Counted from the stretch's first letter, positions 1-9,000 are shown. The stretch: DNA of 64,000 nucleotides from Bdellovibrionales bacterium (GCA_016716765.1 JADJVA010000004.1:310001-374000); one strand, 5' to 3'. Notes: generated by a model from the letters alone, not told the origin. A program made the numbers and translations.

Positions 1-72
1 AATATTTTGCAATTGCTAGTTAATGGTTCCAAAATGCAAAGCGAAAAACTACAACAGGCGCCTCGACAATGA
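1..72 (+). CDS. 3' end of an upstream gene of the type IV secretion operon (partial)
   Basis: An open frame enters from the left edge and ends at the TGA at 70-72, giving a last stretch reading NILQLLVNGSKMQ...QQAPRQ. The TGA overlaps the ATG of the next gene (ATGA at 69-72), the junction style used throughout this operon, which is the main reason to believe it. Only 23 codons are visible, so no function can be given; by position it should be another component of the same secretion apparatus. Confidence 0.55.
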   Translation, partial: NILQLLVNGSKMQSEKLQQAPRQ

Positions 73-1199
73 GTACTGGTGCGAATCAAATTGTAGAGGT
101 TTTTCCAATCAGCAAAGGAGCCTTTGGATTACCAGCAGACTGGTTCGATGTTTACGCTCCAAAGCTCATTCAACCGTCTTTCCTGCTCATGGTTTTACTC
201 TTGATGATATCAATTGGAATACTCGCTTTAAAAAGATTCGAACATGCGCATTTAGAAAAGAAACTGTGGAATATCCCTATTATTATAGTCATAGTATCTT
301 TTTGGCCCCATATTATGTTGTCTACAAAAAATCTGGTGGATATTTTTAACACCTTTTTGATTCGCGATATATTTCAGATAGAATGGAATGGATTTGGTTT
401 TCCAGAGGTTGATTTAGGGTCTAGTATTCTTGAATTTTTGATTAGAGGACTGCCTAACTTATCCTATTGGATCATTTATGCTTTCTATATGATCTATTTT
501 TTCTTTTTTGCGGTTTTGGGTCCCTTTGTTCTAGCTAAGGGGATCCTGTCTGATGAGATTGAAAATTTTCTAGATGTCATAAAGGAAATCGCTGTTCTAT
601 TCTTATGGCAAACAACTCTCGCAATTTTGGTGGCCATTATAGCCCCTGATATTGTAAGCGGAAAAGCTTCATCCTCCTATATAAAAGCCAGTGTCTATTT
701 TATGTCGTTGGTCCTATCGGTAATGATTTTTTTCGTTCCACGTATTACCCAGAAATTTGCTGGTCATCTGAGTGCCTCAATGTTTCCTCCAACTGTTCGT
801 GCGTTGGGAGCTATATTTGGAATTTCACTTTCGAGTAGGGCTCTTGCCTCGGTCGGTATCCCAGTCGTGCCTCATAAATGGGAGGCTTTAACCCATAATA
901 CATTGATGGTTCGAGAATTTGCGAAAAGTACGAGACACCAACATGAAGTGACAACTCTTGAGGAGGAGAAAAAATTGTTCGAACGGAAATTGGAAACTGT
1001 AATTGAGGAAGCATCCGACCACGGATCTGAGCCGTCGCATACGGACGGGCACCCGCCAAAAAACAATGGTGAGCATCATAAAAAGCATGAGGCAAAGGGT
1101 GGAGGAGAGGGGCCTCAGTCGAATTTCGTGAAATTGGCAAAAAAAGCAAAGGAAGATTTGAGAAGAAGCCCAGACCATGATGGTAAGGATCATGAATGA
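69..1199 (+). CDS. Polytopic inner-membrane protein, VirB6/TrbL/TraG-like T4SS component
   Basis: 376 residues with about five hydrophobic segments in the first 240 residues (roughly 38-55, 68-85, 130-160, 175-195, 210-225), then a soluble, charged, His/Lys-rich tail from about 260 to the end. This shape, several membrane spans and a hydrophilic tail, fits the inner-membrane channel subunits of conjugative type IV systems. No signature motif was recognised; the call rests on topology plus the TraK/TraB-like genes directly downstream. The start ATG overlaps the upstream stop by 4 bases and the stop overlaps the next start by 4 bases, so the gene is translationally coupled on both sides. It could be another multispanning member of the same operon. 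Confidence 0.6.
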   Translation: MSTGANQIVEVFPISKGAFGLPADWFDVYAPKLIQPSFLLMVLLLMISIGILALKRFEHAHLEKKLWNIPIIIVIVSFWPHIMLSTKNLVDIFNTFLIRDIFQIEWNGFGFPEVDLGSSILEFLIRGLPNLSYWIIYAFYMIYFFFFAVLGPFVLAKGILSDEIENFLDVIKEIAVLFLWQTTLAILVAIIAPDIVSGKASSSYIKASVYFMSLVLSVMIFFVPRITQKFAGHLSASMFPPTVRALGAIFGISLSSRALASVGIPVVPHKWEALTHNTLMVREFAKSTRHQHEVTTLEEEKKLFERKLETVIEEASDHGSEPSHTDGHPPKNNGEHHKKHEAKGGGEGPQSNFVKLAKKAKEDLRRSPDHDGKDHE

Positions 1200-1693
1200 T
1201 GAGAAGATATTTTACCTTGTTTATTTATAGTCTTGTGTTTGTTTTTCTTACTGCTAAATCGGCGGGTCTGTTGGACGGTGTCGCTCAGGCTGGTACAGAT
1301 GTTCGTGAAGTATCCGCCAGTTCTTGTGACATCATTCAGGTAAACCTAGGCTTGGGCATGACGACTCAAATTGTTTTGGAACAGGAGCCTAAGGTGACCC
1401 TTTATGCAGATAAAAAGCATTTTAAAATTACCACAACTTCTTTGTCTCCTCGAAGTCTTGCTATTATCCCATTTGTTGAGTCTTCAGAAATTGAAGCCCT
1501 TCAGTCTTCGCAAAACAAGAAGCTTTCCCCCAAAGGGCTAGCTTCGGAATTGGATAAATCCCTCAAGACCAATCTTTTTGTTTTTTTTGACAATAACAAC
1601 CAGTTGATGTTTCAGCTGAGATTTGTAGAAAAAAATAAAGCGGACTACATAGTCATGGTGAAACAGCTTTTCAAGAAGGGCTGTGGCTTATGA
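1196..1693 (+). CDS. Exported TraK/VirB9-like T4SS protein
   Basis: 165 residues with a signal peptide (hydrophobic 5-20, likely cleavage after about residue 23). The mature part reads as a beta-rich N-terminal TraK/VirB9-type domain: a short strand binding pattern near the start (VNLGLGMTTQIVLE), then strands around KHFKITTTSLSPRSLAIIP and a late TNLFVFFDNNNQLMFQL segment. VirB9/TraK proteins form the outer-membrane core ring with VirB10/TraB and a VirB7/TraV lipoprotein, and the next two genes are of those types in that order, as in F-type tra operons (traK-traB-...-traV). It is shorter than typical VirB9 and lacks a clear C-terminal domain. The identification is inferred from fold-like pattern and order. 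Confidence 0.6.
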   Translation: MMRRYFTLFIYSLVFVFLTAKSAGLLDGVAQAGTDVREVSASSCDIIQVNLGLGMTTQIVLEQEPKVTLYADKKHFKITTTSLSPRSLAIIPFVESSEIEALQSSQNKKLSPKGLASELDKSLKTNLFVFFDNNNQLMFQLRFVEKNKADYIVMVKQLFKKGCGL

Positions 1694-2709
1694 GTCTTGA
1701 GGACCTACTAAAGGAGCCCACGAGTTCGTCAGTCTGGAGGACTCAGAGGAGATCATTGATTCAAATTATTTTTGGAATTTCTACGATAAGCATTGCTTTG
1801 ATTATTGGAGCTGTTTTGCTGTTGAAATACAGAGAGAGCGGTATTAAGACCCAAAAAGCACAGGATATAAAGAAGGCTCAAGAGGTGAGCCTTCTTGCGG
1901 AATTAATGCGACTGAAAGCTGAAGCAGTGCAGCTTCAGGGAGAAATTGAAGGTCTTAGGCAGACTGCTATGTCCCCTGCAGGCCAAGTGGAAAGCCCATC
2001 GTCACCTGGTGAAAAGGGTGGTCTGAAAGAATCTGGGCTTAGAAAGGCTTATGCTGGTCCAGATAATGCCTCAGTGAAAGTTCTCGATATTGATCCCGGA
2101 GAAGGTTTTACGAAGGTAAACGTAGAAAATAAAAATTATTACATTCCGACAGGAGCGGTTTTTCAGGCTCGATTGATCACACCTATCAAGACCTCGGTGT
2201 CAAAGACCTTTGTTTTGGCTGAGACGACAAGTGAATACCGTATGGACATGAAACGAAGAATTCCAAAGGGGTCTCGTTTGATCGGGAGAGCTAGGCTTAA
2301 TCCAGTTTTGAAGGGAGTTGTTGTTGAATTTGATACTCTCGTCTTGCCAAGTGGGATTGAGACCAGATTGGCTGGGCTCGCCTTATCGCGAAATGCGCTG
2401 CCCGAGTTAGATGGGCTGTATTTTTCGGATGATTTACAAAATTACGGAACGGCCTTGGCTTTTGGATTCTTAAGCGGATTTGCCGATGCTTCTCGCGAGA
2501 GGGAATCTACAGTTTACGGGCTACAGCCAAAACATGATCTCAGTAACCAAGTCCTTTCGGGGATCAGTACAGCTTCATTTCAAGTAGCTGAGGAGATTTT
2601 GAGGGATATTCGCAATCGCGCTATTGAATACGTTGTGGTACCAGCAGGAGAACGTGTTTTTGTGGCTTTGACAAGCCGATATGAGTTGTCTGAAAAGGGA
2701 GCAAAATGA
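1690..2709 (+). CDS. TraB/VirB10-like T4SS core protein
   Basis: 339 residues: short cytoplasmic N terminus, one transmembrane helix at about 26-46, a coiled-coil-like stretch (about 55-95), a low-complexity linker (about 97-125), then a beta-domain. The beta-domain has the TraB/VirB10 hallmarks: an entry strand YYIPTGAVFQARLITPI, a block 'IPKGSRLIGRARLNPVLKG' followed by VEFDTLVLPSGIE, and a closing strand with VVPAGERVFVAL. VirB10/TraB spans from the inner membrane to the outer-membrane pore of type IV secretion systems and senses ATPase energy. It overlaps both neighbours by 4 bases. The family call is good; whether the system moves DNA or protein cannot be told here because ATPases and relaxase lie outside the window. 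Confidence 0.78.
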   Translation: MSLEDLLKEPTSSSVWRTQRRSLIQIIFGISTISIALIIGAVLLLKYRESGIKTQKAQDIKKAQEVSLLAELMRLKAEAVQLQGEIEGLRQTAMSPAGQVESPSSPGEKGGLKESGLRKAYAGPDNASVKVLDIDPGEGFTKVNVENKNYYIPTGAVFQARLITPIKTSVSKTFVLAETTSEYRMDMKRRIPKGSRLIGRARLNPVLKGVVVEFDTLVLPSGIETRLAGLALSRNALPELDGLYFSDDLQNYGTALAFGFLSGFADASRERESTVYGLQPKHDLSNQVLSGISTASFQVAEEILRDIRNRAIEYVVVPAGERVFVALTSRYELSEKGAK

Positions 2710-3332
2710 CAAAAAAATGTTTGAACCGGGCGTGGGTTAGGCCAATATTAGGACTGCTTTTTTCTGTGTTAATTTTTATTCAAGCTGGTTGTGCGACCCA
2801 TGGGAAATCGATAGCAGGTGGAATGTTTACTGGAGCTATAGTTGGAGCAGGTCTGAGCAATCAACTTGTTTATCATGGAAAAGAAAGGCAGTACGAAACC
2901 CAAGATACGATTGTGGGTGCTATTTTGCTTGGCCTTATTACTGGTGGTGCTTTGTATTGGCATTATCAGGAGATGGAAGACGTAAAGGTTGAGATGTCGG
3001 GAAAATATGCCCGATATAGACTTTGTGATCCTGAGGAGATGCAGTCTGAGTTCTCAAGGCAGATGGAGCAAGGGCAAAACAGTGAAAGCCTCGTTTATCA
3101 GTTGCCTAGTAGCCAAATAGGAAAGTTCGCAATTACTTTGGATGATGATACAAGATGGACCTACCCCATTTTTCGCAAACGCTTCTTGCAACCTGAGCGG
3201 GGAGAGTTGGAAGTGATCTCGAAGCATTCTGTCTGGGAGATCATTAAACCGGGTAGATTTATTACTCGCACTCAAGACCCCCAATATTTTTTAGAGGAAA
3301 AAAGTAAAGACGATAACAAAAAAGGTAAATAG
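2706..3332 (+). CDS. Lipoprotein of the T4SS operon (TraV/VirB7 position)
   Basis: 208 residues with a lipoprotein signal: hydrophobic 14-26 and lipobox IQAGC with the lipidated Cys at 29. After the Cys is a glycine-rich segment (GGMFTGAIVGAG) and a second hydrophobic stretch (about 67-80), then a soluble domain ending in a Lys-rich tail. Its place, last in a TraK-like, TraB-like, lipoprotein series with a 4-base overlap, is that of TraV/VirB7, the lipoprotein anchoring the core ring to the outer membrane. It is longer than VirB7, nearer TraV in size. No sequence motif specific to TraV was seen, so the role is positional inference. The operon ends here; the next gene is convergent, 20 bases away. 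Confidence 0.6.
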   Translation: MTKKCLNRAWVRPILGLLFSVLIFIQAGCATHGKSIAGGMFTGAIVGAGLSNQLVYHGKERQYETQDTIVGAILLGLITGGALYWHYQEMEDVKVEMSGKYARYRLCDPEEMQSEFSRQMEQGQNSESLVYQLPSSQIGKFAITLDDDTRWTYPIFRKRFLQPERGELEVISKHSVWEIIKPGRFITRTQDPQYFLEEKSKDDNKKGK

Positions 3333-3352
3333 TGAGTGTACCCGCACCGCTT

Positions 3353-4105
3353 TTAATGTAGCAAGCTAAGGATAGATCTATACAGTGTCTGCAGGCTAAT
3401 AATTGAATTGAAGCCACCAATGGCGAGTCCTGCATTTTTTGAGGCGTATTTTCGACAAAGAAAGGCGCCCGCTGGCGCAGAGAGAGATCCTCCTAAAACC
3501 AGAGCAATCGTGATATTGAGATTAGCCAATCCTATCATTGTGAAGAAGGTTGCCGACTGGCAGATTGTCACAACAAATTCGGCTGCGTTAACTGAACCGA
3601 CGACAATATGAGATTTGTGTCCGCGACCGAGTAGGGTCGCTGTTACAATAGGGCCCCATCCCCCTCCTCCAATCGCATCAAAAAAACCACCTGCAAGGCC
3701 TAAGGGGGCAATCCTTTTAAGAGGAGCTAAGGTGATAGATTTGTTGAGGCTCTTGAAAATAATTCGAATACTCATGATCAGAAGATAAATAGAGACAAGT
3801 GCCTTCAATAGGCCCTCTCCCGGGACCTGACTTAAAATATATGCTCCTAGGATGCCCCCTATTGCCCCTGGAATAACTAATTTTTTGAATAGCGCTTTAT
3901 CGACATTTCCAAATTTTGAGTGCCAGTAGGCTGACATGCCAGTCGTGAAAATTTCGGAAAAATGAACAGTACTGCTTGCTGCCAAGGGTGTCAGTCCTGT
4001 GCTCAAAAGCAGGCTTGAGGAAACAACCCCGTAGCCCATACCCAAAACACCATCAAAAAGTTGGGCGATAAAGCCAATCAAAAAATAAATAAGATGATCA
4101 GTCAT
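3353..4105 (-). CDS. TauE/SafE-family (DUF81) membrane permease
   Basis: About 250 residues, almost wholly hydrophobic with 7-8 predicted spans. The N-terminal half carries the family pattern GFIAQLFDGVLGMGYG, and the second half repeats it as GLAGGFFDAIGGGGWGP, the internal duplication typical of TauE/SafE (sulfite exporter-like) permeases. Members move sulfite, sulfoacetate or other organic anions; the substrate here is unknown. I chose the start at 4105 (MTDHLIYF), 12 codons inside the longest frame, because it puts the first span at the N terminus as in the family. It stands alone, convergent with the T4SS operon, and no sulfur genes are adjacent. Confidence 0.85.
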   Translation of the reverse strand: MTDHLIYFLIGFIAQLFDGVLGMGYGVVSSSLLLSTGLTPLAASSTVHFSEIFTTGMSAYWHSKFGNVDKALFKKLVIPGAIGGILGAYILSQVPGEGLLKALVSIYLLIMSIRIIFKSLNKSITLAPLKRIAPLGLAGGFFDAIGGGGWGPIVTATLLGRGHKSHIVVGSVNAAEFVVTICQSATFFTMIGLANLNITIALVLGGSLSAPAGAFLCRKYASKNAGLAIGGFNSIISLQTLYRSILSLLH

Positions 4106-4243
4106 CTCAAGACGATATATTTGCAGATTGGCGATTGTCAAATTCTCAATCTACCGAGGTTCTCGCATGGTAAGTCCTCGCTTGGCTTGGTCGAGGTTAT
4201 CGAGGTTAGATCAGGCTGCGCTCGCAACAAGCCTAAGGCTTTT

Positions 4244-5326
4244 TTATTCAAGGCTCCCGGCCAGAATCGAGTAGATAGCTATCTGATGGCTTTTTTGGCT
4301 GTATTTCTCGATAATTTGTTCAAATGTTTGATTCGAGTAGCTTACGGGGAAGCCGGGAGCATCACTTGCTAATATCACGCTCTTCTTTGTGTCCTCACGC
4401 CAAGATAGTTTGGCGTCAGCAAGGTCCAGCGCATCTAAGATGGCTTCAGGAATATCTTTGTTGCCCTCGCCCGCGTTCAATTCGTCAATGGCCCCGCCAA
4501 AAGACCGAGCGCTAGTTGTGAAATCCCTAACAATTTTTGCCACGTAACTATTGTTTTTATCCCGATAAGCAATCAAACTTAATTTGAGATCGGGGTGATT
4601 CGATTTATCTTTCAGCTTTTGCAGGATCTCATCCTTTTTTTCTTTTAAATTCTGAATGTCATTGGTCATTGAGTTTGTTGTGTCGATAATCAAAACGACA
4701 TCATTTCCTGCTGTTCCACGGTCTTTCAATATTATATTCAAAACAGCATCAACGGATTCCGCAAAAGAAGTTGGTCTTGGCGAAAATGTGACAAAACCAC
4801 CTGTTCGGATTGAAAGTTTTTTAAGATAGTCCAAAGCTTCGACATCAAAAACTCCGCGAAAATCCCAGAGGAAGTCGTCTTGACTTAAAAATTCAGATTT
4901 TCCAGAACGTTTTGGGTCAAGAACCAAAAATTGTTCATCTGAATATTTTTTCGCTGCGGAGCGGGCGCCACGAATTTCAGGCGGTGGCACTGCAGGTGGC
5001 GGAGGCACTGCAGGTGACGGAGGTTCTGAAGGTGGTGGGGGAGTGGCATCAGTGGCCTGCGGAAAAGGCACTGGAGATGCCGGGATTATTTCAATTGGTT
5101 CAGCTTTGTCGTTATCATTATCAACATTTTTCTCTGTGGGTGATTTATCAGGCTCTCTGGGGGCTTCGGGTTCTTCATTCTCACTTTTTGATTCATCTTT
5201 ATCTGATTGCTTTGGCGATAACGGGGTCGGGGCAGGTGAGTCATGGGAGTCTCGATTGCCTGATTTCGAACACCCAAAAACGAGGATCACAGAGATTACG
5301 GAAGACAGTTTGAATATTTTTCTCAT
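4244..5326 (-). CDS. vWA-domain lipoprotein
   Basis: 360 residues from the chosen ATG at 5326. N terminus MRKIFKLSSVISVILVFGC is a lipoprotein signal with the Cys at 19. A long Pro/Glu/Asp/Ser-rich linker follows (to about residue 125), likely reaching off the membrane. The C-terminal half is a von Willebrand factor A domain: VVLIIDTTNSM gives the MIDAS line (D-x-T-x-S at about 215-219), followed by the expected alternating strands and helices. vWA domains bind proteins through a metal ion. The longest frame starts 16 codons earlier, inside the hairpin at 5351-5394, and would spoil the signal peptide, so I rejected that start. Partner unknown. Confidence 0.8.
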   Translation of the reverse strand: MRKIFKLSSVISVILVFGCSKSGNRDSHDSPAPTPLSPKQSDKDESKSENEEPEAPREPDKSPTEKNVDNDNDKAEPIEIIPASPVPFPQATDATPPPPSEPPSPAVPPPPAVPPPEIRGARSAAKKYSDEQFLVLDPKRSGKSEFLSQDDFLWDFRGVFDVEALDYLKKLSIRTGGFVTFSPRPTSFAESVDAVLNIILKDRGTAGNDVVLIIDTTNSMTNDIQNLKEKKDEILQKLKDKSNHPDLKLSLIAYRDKNNSYVAKIVRDFTTSARSFGGAIDELNAGEGNKDIPEAILDALDLADAKLSWREDTKKSVILASDAPGFPVSYSNQTFEQIIEKYSQKSHQIAIYSILAGSLE

Positions 5327-5350
5327 CTTTTTTATCCGCCCACCACAAAG

Positions 5351-5394
5351 CGGGGTCATCTGACAGAGCATCATATCTGTGTCAGATGACCCCG
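5351..5394. repeat. REP-like inverted repeat
   Basis: Two perfect 15-base arms, CGGGGTCATCTGACA (5351-5365) and its complement TGTCAGATGACCCCG (5380-5394), are separated by 14 bases. The core resembles the GTCAGA-containing palindromes commonly scattered with REP-associated tyrosine transposases. It lies just upstream of the vWA lipoprotein start and could also act as a hairpin in its 5' leader. Only one copy was noticed in the window. Confidence 0.6.
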
Positions 5395-5827
5395 AGTTAG
5401 AAAATTATTTACAAGCAAATTACATGCCGCTTCTAGCAGCTGAATTTCAGGAAAAACGAAAAACTATTAGTGTCCTGTTTTTGGCCATTATCCGTCTCAA
5501 AATGAAGTCTTAATGTCCATCAATAAAACAGGAAACGAAACAGAATCGCTGTAGCGATTTTGAAGAATTTATTTATAAGATCCCCTTTTTTTTTGATCCT
5601 ATCTTTGCGAGGCTATAGGCACCTTGATTGTTGTGTGTACGCGGGAAAAGGATGTTTTCGATCACGCAACCAGTCTGATGTCCTAATTTTCAATTTTTAA
5701 ATTGAGCTATGGGTGGTTTTTTGGTGCGAGCGATTGGTTGTCGTGAGGTCATCCTCAGTTGATTGGTTTTGGAGAGGTTTAAGAAATTGCAATAACAGCC
5801 AATTGGCTGAAAGACGGAGAACTCAAT
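5395..5827 (+). promoter_or_regulatory. Intergenic/upstream region of the Hint lipoprotein gene, with a 14-bp palindrome
   Basis: 433 bases without a convincing gene, between divergent genes. It holds a perfect 14-base palindrome CAGCCAATTGGCTG at 5796-5809, ending 18 bases before the ATG at 5828, where an operator or translation-controlling hairpin would sit; it also holds a smaller palindrome AATCGCTGTAGCGATT at 5544-5559. No promoter hexamers were clear enough to call. Confidence 0.4.
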
Positions 5828-8233
5828 ATGCGCAAACACAATAATTTCATATTCACATTTATGGTTTTTACGCTCTTAATTACCGGACTGCAGGCTTGCA
5901 CGGACGAGATTTCCTTAGTTGATATGCCGTCTGAGAAGGCGCAGAGTTTAGCCCTCTTCAGCCTTTCTCCTGAGCAAAATTCCTGCAAGGGAATCCCCGG
6001 CGGAATTCCTTGGACGTACGTCGACGGAAGTCTTCCCGTACGAGTAGCTTGTGAGGATGGAACCGAAAATTCCGACTCATATGAGCGCGTGAAAATGTAT
6101 ATTTGTGAAGAGGGTCAGGTGATAGAAGTCGGGGAGTTTAGGGGCCGGTTGCTCCAAGTTGCTCAGTGCCAACGGACTCAATCTAAGTGTGGCGAATATG
6201 AGAACGGTCAAGCGCGCAACCTTTTCGATTTTCAAACTGCTTTGTTTCCGTGCCCTGAGGATTCAAATGGCGCTATCGAACTGACCTATTTGGTTCGGAC
6301 GAGCGAATTGTGCCAAGATGGAAAGTGGAATTCGGAAGGGGCATCGGGAAGAACTATTTACAAGGTTGATGACAGCAGTTGCCAGGTACGTCCTCCTTCG
6401 GGACAGGCATGCGGAAATCGTCAACACAATGAAGTTTGGAGCGAACCTACTGACGAAAAGAAGATTGAATCGTGCAAAGCCGATGAGACGGGTCAAATTG
6501 ATTATAAGAAAACGACGACACAGACTTACACTTGTCTCAATGGGACTGTTTCTAGGACAGCCTATGTTGTTGGAGATTGGGATCTCGTCACCAACAGTTG
6601 CCACAAGAGTTGTCCTCAGGTGGGTCTAACCCATGGTCAGTCTCGGTCTTCGACGACCAAACAAACCGAAGTCAAACAGTGCGATGTCAACTACACTGGG
6701 CAAATTACTCGGGAACGCATGTACACCGAGACGCTGACATGTATGGAAGGAGTTGTGAACACTCAGGGAAATTATGGGGAGTGGACAGTTCTGCAAGATA
6801 CCTGCAAAAGAAATTGCGACGATGGACACAAGCACGGAGACAAATGGCGACAGGTTGATACCGAATCCAAAAAGGAAAATTGTGCCAGCGGCTTTTCGGG
6901 CGAAGTCGAATACAGAAAAGAGAAGGTCACAAATCTAAGTTGTGACAATGGCAGCATTGTTCGTCATGTCGATCTTGGAGAGTGGTTTGAGGTTGGCAAT
7001 ACATGCAAAAAAATGTGTGAAGGCGGAAGGATTGATGGAGAAAAATGGTCTCATGTGAGATCTGAACAACAAACTGTGAACTGCAGTGAGGGATATCGAG
7101 GACAGATTCTTCAGGAAAGACAAATTACCACAGTTTTCCTTTGCACAGTTGGTGCAATATCAAGTAGCGAATTTATTGGGAATTGGATCGATAAAGAGAA
7201 TTCCTGTGTTCAGCTCTGTCCAAGTGGCCGCAGCGAGGGTGAGACGTGGAGCGAGATCAAAGAAAGCACTGACAGCCTAAATTGTCCCGTAAATCAAATT
7301 GGAGAAATTGTTCGCAAAAGCAAAATAAATCAGCACTATTTGTGCCAGAAGGGCCAAGATAGGTTTGTGAAGTCAGAAATAATTTCAAGCTCTGAAGTCA
7401 AGAATTGCAGACCCTTTAATGTCTCGGGTCGGTGTGCTGGGGACTCTCTTTTTGCTACCGAAGTGCAGGGGCGCAGAGATTGGGTCCGCAAGTGCAAGGA
7501 TCATCCTGAAATAAAATTTTTCTTTGATATGGGGGGGGAGAAACTCTATACCCATCGAAATCACTATCCATCTTTTGGTTACATCAAAAATGACAAGGTG
7601 ACTAAATCATGGAAAGCTCCTGTGAAATCTTCGTTTGCCTGTGATATTCCAGACGGAGTGAAGTTACTTGGCTTGTGCACGGCAGGCTGTTTCACAGAAA
7701 ATCAAAATATCCTTTTTGGTGGAAACAAGTATCAAGGCATTCGTTCTGCGATGGAAAACTCAGTGAAGGAAGTGATGGTGGTTCATCCCGAGAGCTTCCT
7801 TGAAGACTTGCGTTTGGTTGGGGAGAAAATCAATCGATTTATCGTCGATTTGGCTCCAGCCAATCAGACGATACTTGAATTTAGAACTGCCAGTGGCGGC
7901 CGTATTCAAGTGACAGAGAGTCACCCCATGTTAACTGAGAACGGTCGATTGGTAGATGCCCAGACTCTCAAGGTAGGCAAGAAGCTCATTCTTTATAATG
8001 GACGACCCGATGTTATTGTGGCCATTCGCAAATTCGAAATATTTGGCAAAGTCTATAATCTCTATCCTCAGTCACAAGAACTTCATAAGAATTTGATTGT
8101 GGCCCAGGGATTCATAAGTGGATCAGCCTTTTATCAAAGCGAAGGAAATGAGTATATGGGGCGAGTCATCCTGCGCCATGCTTTGGTCGAGGATCTATTT
8201 CCTCGCAGCGCTCAGTCCAAGGCTAAAAAATGA
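5828..8233 (+). CDS. Repeat-containing lipoprotein with a C-terminal Hint autoprocessing domain
   Basis: 801 residues. A signal peptide ends in LQAC (Cys 24), so it is probably a lipoprotein. Residues 195-531 hold five Cys-rich repeats whose first Cys falls at 195, 262, 330, 397 and 464, a near-constant 67-residue spacing; each has four to five Cys, a G-x-W early and a G-x-W late (HGDKW ... GEWFEVGNTC). A linker leads to a Hint (hedgehog/intein) domain starting at Cys 621 (AGCFTENQNIL), with the block-B-like TESHPML around His 699 and a closing VYNLYPQSQELHKNLIVAQ. The usual His-Asn end of an intein is absent, so N-terminal cleavage at Cys 621 is possible but splicing is not. Together this suggests an anchored repeat stalk that could be released or modified. 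Followed by a 4-base overlap with the next gene. Confidence 0.75.
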   Translation: MRKHNNFIFTFMVFTLLITGLQACTDEISLVDMPSEKAQSLALFSLSPEQNSCKGIPGGIPWTYVDGSLPVRVACEDGTENSDSYERVKMYICEEGQVIEVGEFRGRLLQVAQCQRTQSKCGEYENGQARNLFDFQTALFPCPEDSNGAIELTYLVRTSELCQDGKWNSEGASGRTIYKVDDSSCQVRPPSGQACGNRQHNEVWSEPTDEKKIESCKADETGQIDYKKTTTQTYTCLNGTVSRTAYVVGDWDLVTNSCHKSCPQVGLTHGQSRSSTTKQTEVKQCDVNYTGQITRERMYTETLTCMEGVVNTQGNYGEWTVLQDTCKRNCDDGHKHGDKWRQVDTESKKENCASGFSGEVEYRKEKVTNLSCDNGSIVRHVDLGEWFEVGNTCKKMCEGGRIDGEKWSHVRSEQQTVNCSEGYRGQILQERQITTVFLCTVGAISSSEFIGNWIDKENSCVQLCPSGRSEGETWSEIKESTDSLNCPVNQIGEIVRKSKINQHYLCQKGQDRFVKSEIISSSEVKNCRPFNVSGRCAGDSLFATEVQGRRDWVRKCKDHPEIKFFFDMGGEKLYTHRNHYPSFGYIKNDKVTKSWKAPVKSSFACDIPDGVKLLGLCTAGCFTENQNILFGGNKYQGIRSAMENSVKEVMVVHPESFLEDLRLVGEKINRFIVDLAPANQTILEFRTASGGRIQVTESHPMLTENGRLVDAQTLKVGKKLILYNGRPDVIVAIRKFEIFGKVYNLYPQSQELHKNLIVAQGFISGSAFYQSEGNEYMGRVILRHALVEDLFPRSAQSKAKK

Positions 8234-9000
8234 GCCTAAAAAGTCGTAACATAATAGTTATTTGTTCGATCCTCTTCACTGCGGTGATAGGGGGTCGAAT
8301 ACTCCTGAATAATTATTTTCAAAGTGGCTTAAAAGTTTCACATTTAAAGTCGAGTTTTGGGTTTGGGATTGATAAGAGTTCTGAGAATAAGCAAAACTCC
8401 CTGGAATCTCCGTCGGTTGCTACGAGTTCTCTCCCTTCAGGTCCGAGTGAACAGAAGGGAGAGCAAAAAAGGGCGAGTGCATTTTCATCAGAAAGAATAT
8501 TGAATCCGGAGCAAGTTTCTGAGGTTTTGTCCCAATCCTCAGTTTCTGTAGCTCCGACTCTCAAGCAATTCTTTGAATTGAAGAGGAACTGGCTTCGCAA
8601 TGAGTTTGAATTGGCCGCTTATCAAGAGCTTCTGAGTGATACCGCTCAGATTCGTGCTGTGGGGGATTTTCTCTTGCAGGGCTCAAGAGAATCTCTCGAT
8701 TCTTCTGACGAAACTCTTCGATATGCTGCTGTAGAGTTTCTCAATGAGTCCCTTCATTATGATCAAAATCCGTCAAGGTATGAGTCCCAGAATACGGTAA
8801 AGCAAATTATTTTGGCTCAAAATATTCAGGCGAATATGCCTCGAGATCTCAAAGTCTCCCTTGCTGGAGATAAAGTCGAGTTGTCGATGCAGTATGCTCT
8901 TAGTTTTCCTGAATCTCGTCGGGAACTTCTAGAGCAAGCAAATGAGACAAATAAAAAAATTGTGAAACGCGCCATTGACTATGTTGGCAATCCTCAATGA
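8230..9000 (+). CDS. Membrane-anchored protein of unknown function, partner of the Hint lipoprotein
   Basis: 256 residues. One hydrophobic segment at about 8-24 acts as an uncleaved anchor or signal; a Ser-rich, low-complexity spacer covers about 45-95; the rest is predicted mostly helical (TLKQFFELKRNWLRNEFELAA and similar). No known domain was recognised. The ATG overlaps the stop of the Hint lipoprotein by 4 bases, so the two are co-translated and probably work together, for instance as a periplasmic chaperone or processing helper; that is a guess from position only. Confidence 0.7.
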   Translation: MSLKSRNIIVICSILFTAVIGGRILLNNYFQSGLKVSHLKSSFGFGIDKSSENKQNSLESPSVATSSLPSGPSEQKGEQKRASAFSSERILNPEQVSEVLSQSSVSVAPTLKQFFELKRNWLRNEFELAAYQELLSDTAQIRAVGDFLLQGSRESLDSSDETLRYAAVEFLNESLHYDQNPSRYESQNTVKQIILAQNIQANMPRDLKVSLAGDKVELSMQYALSFPESRRELLEQANETNKKIVKRAIDYVGNPQ

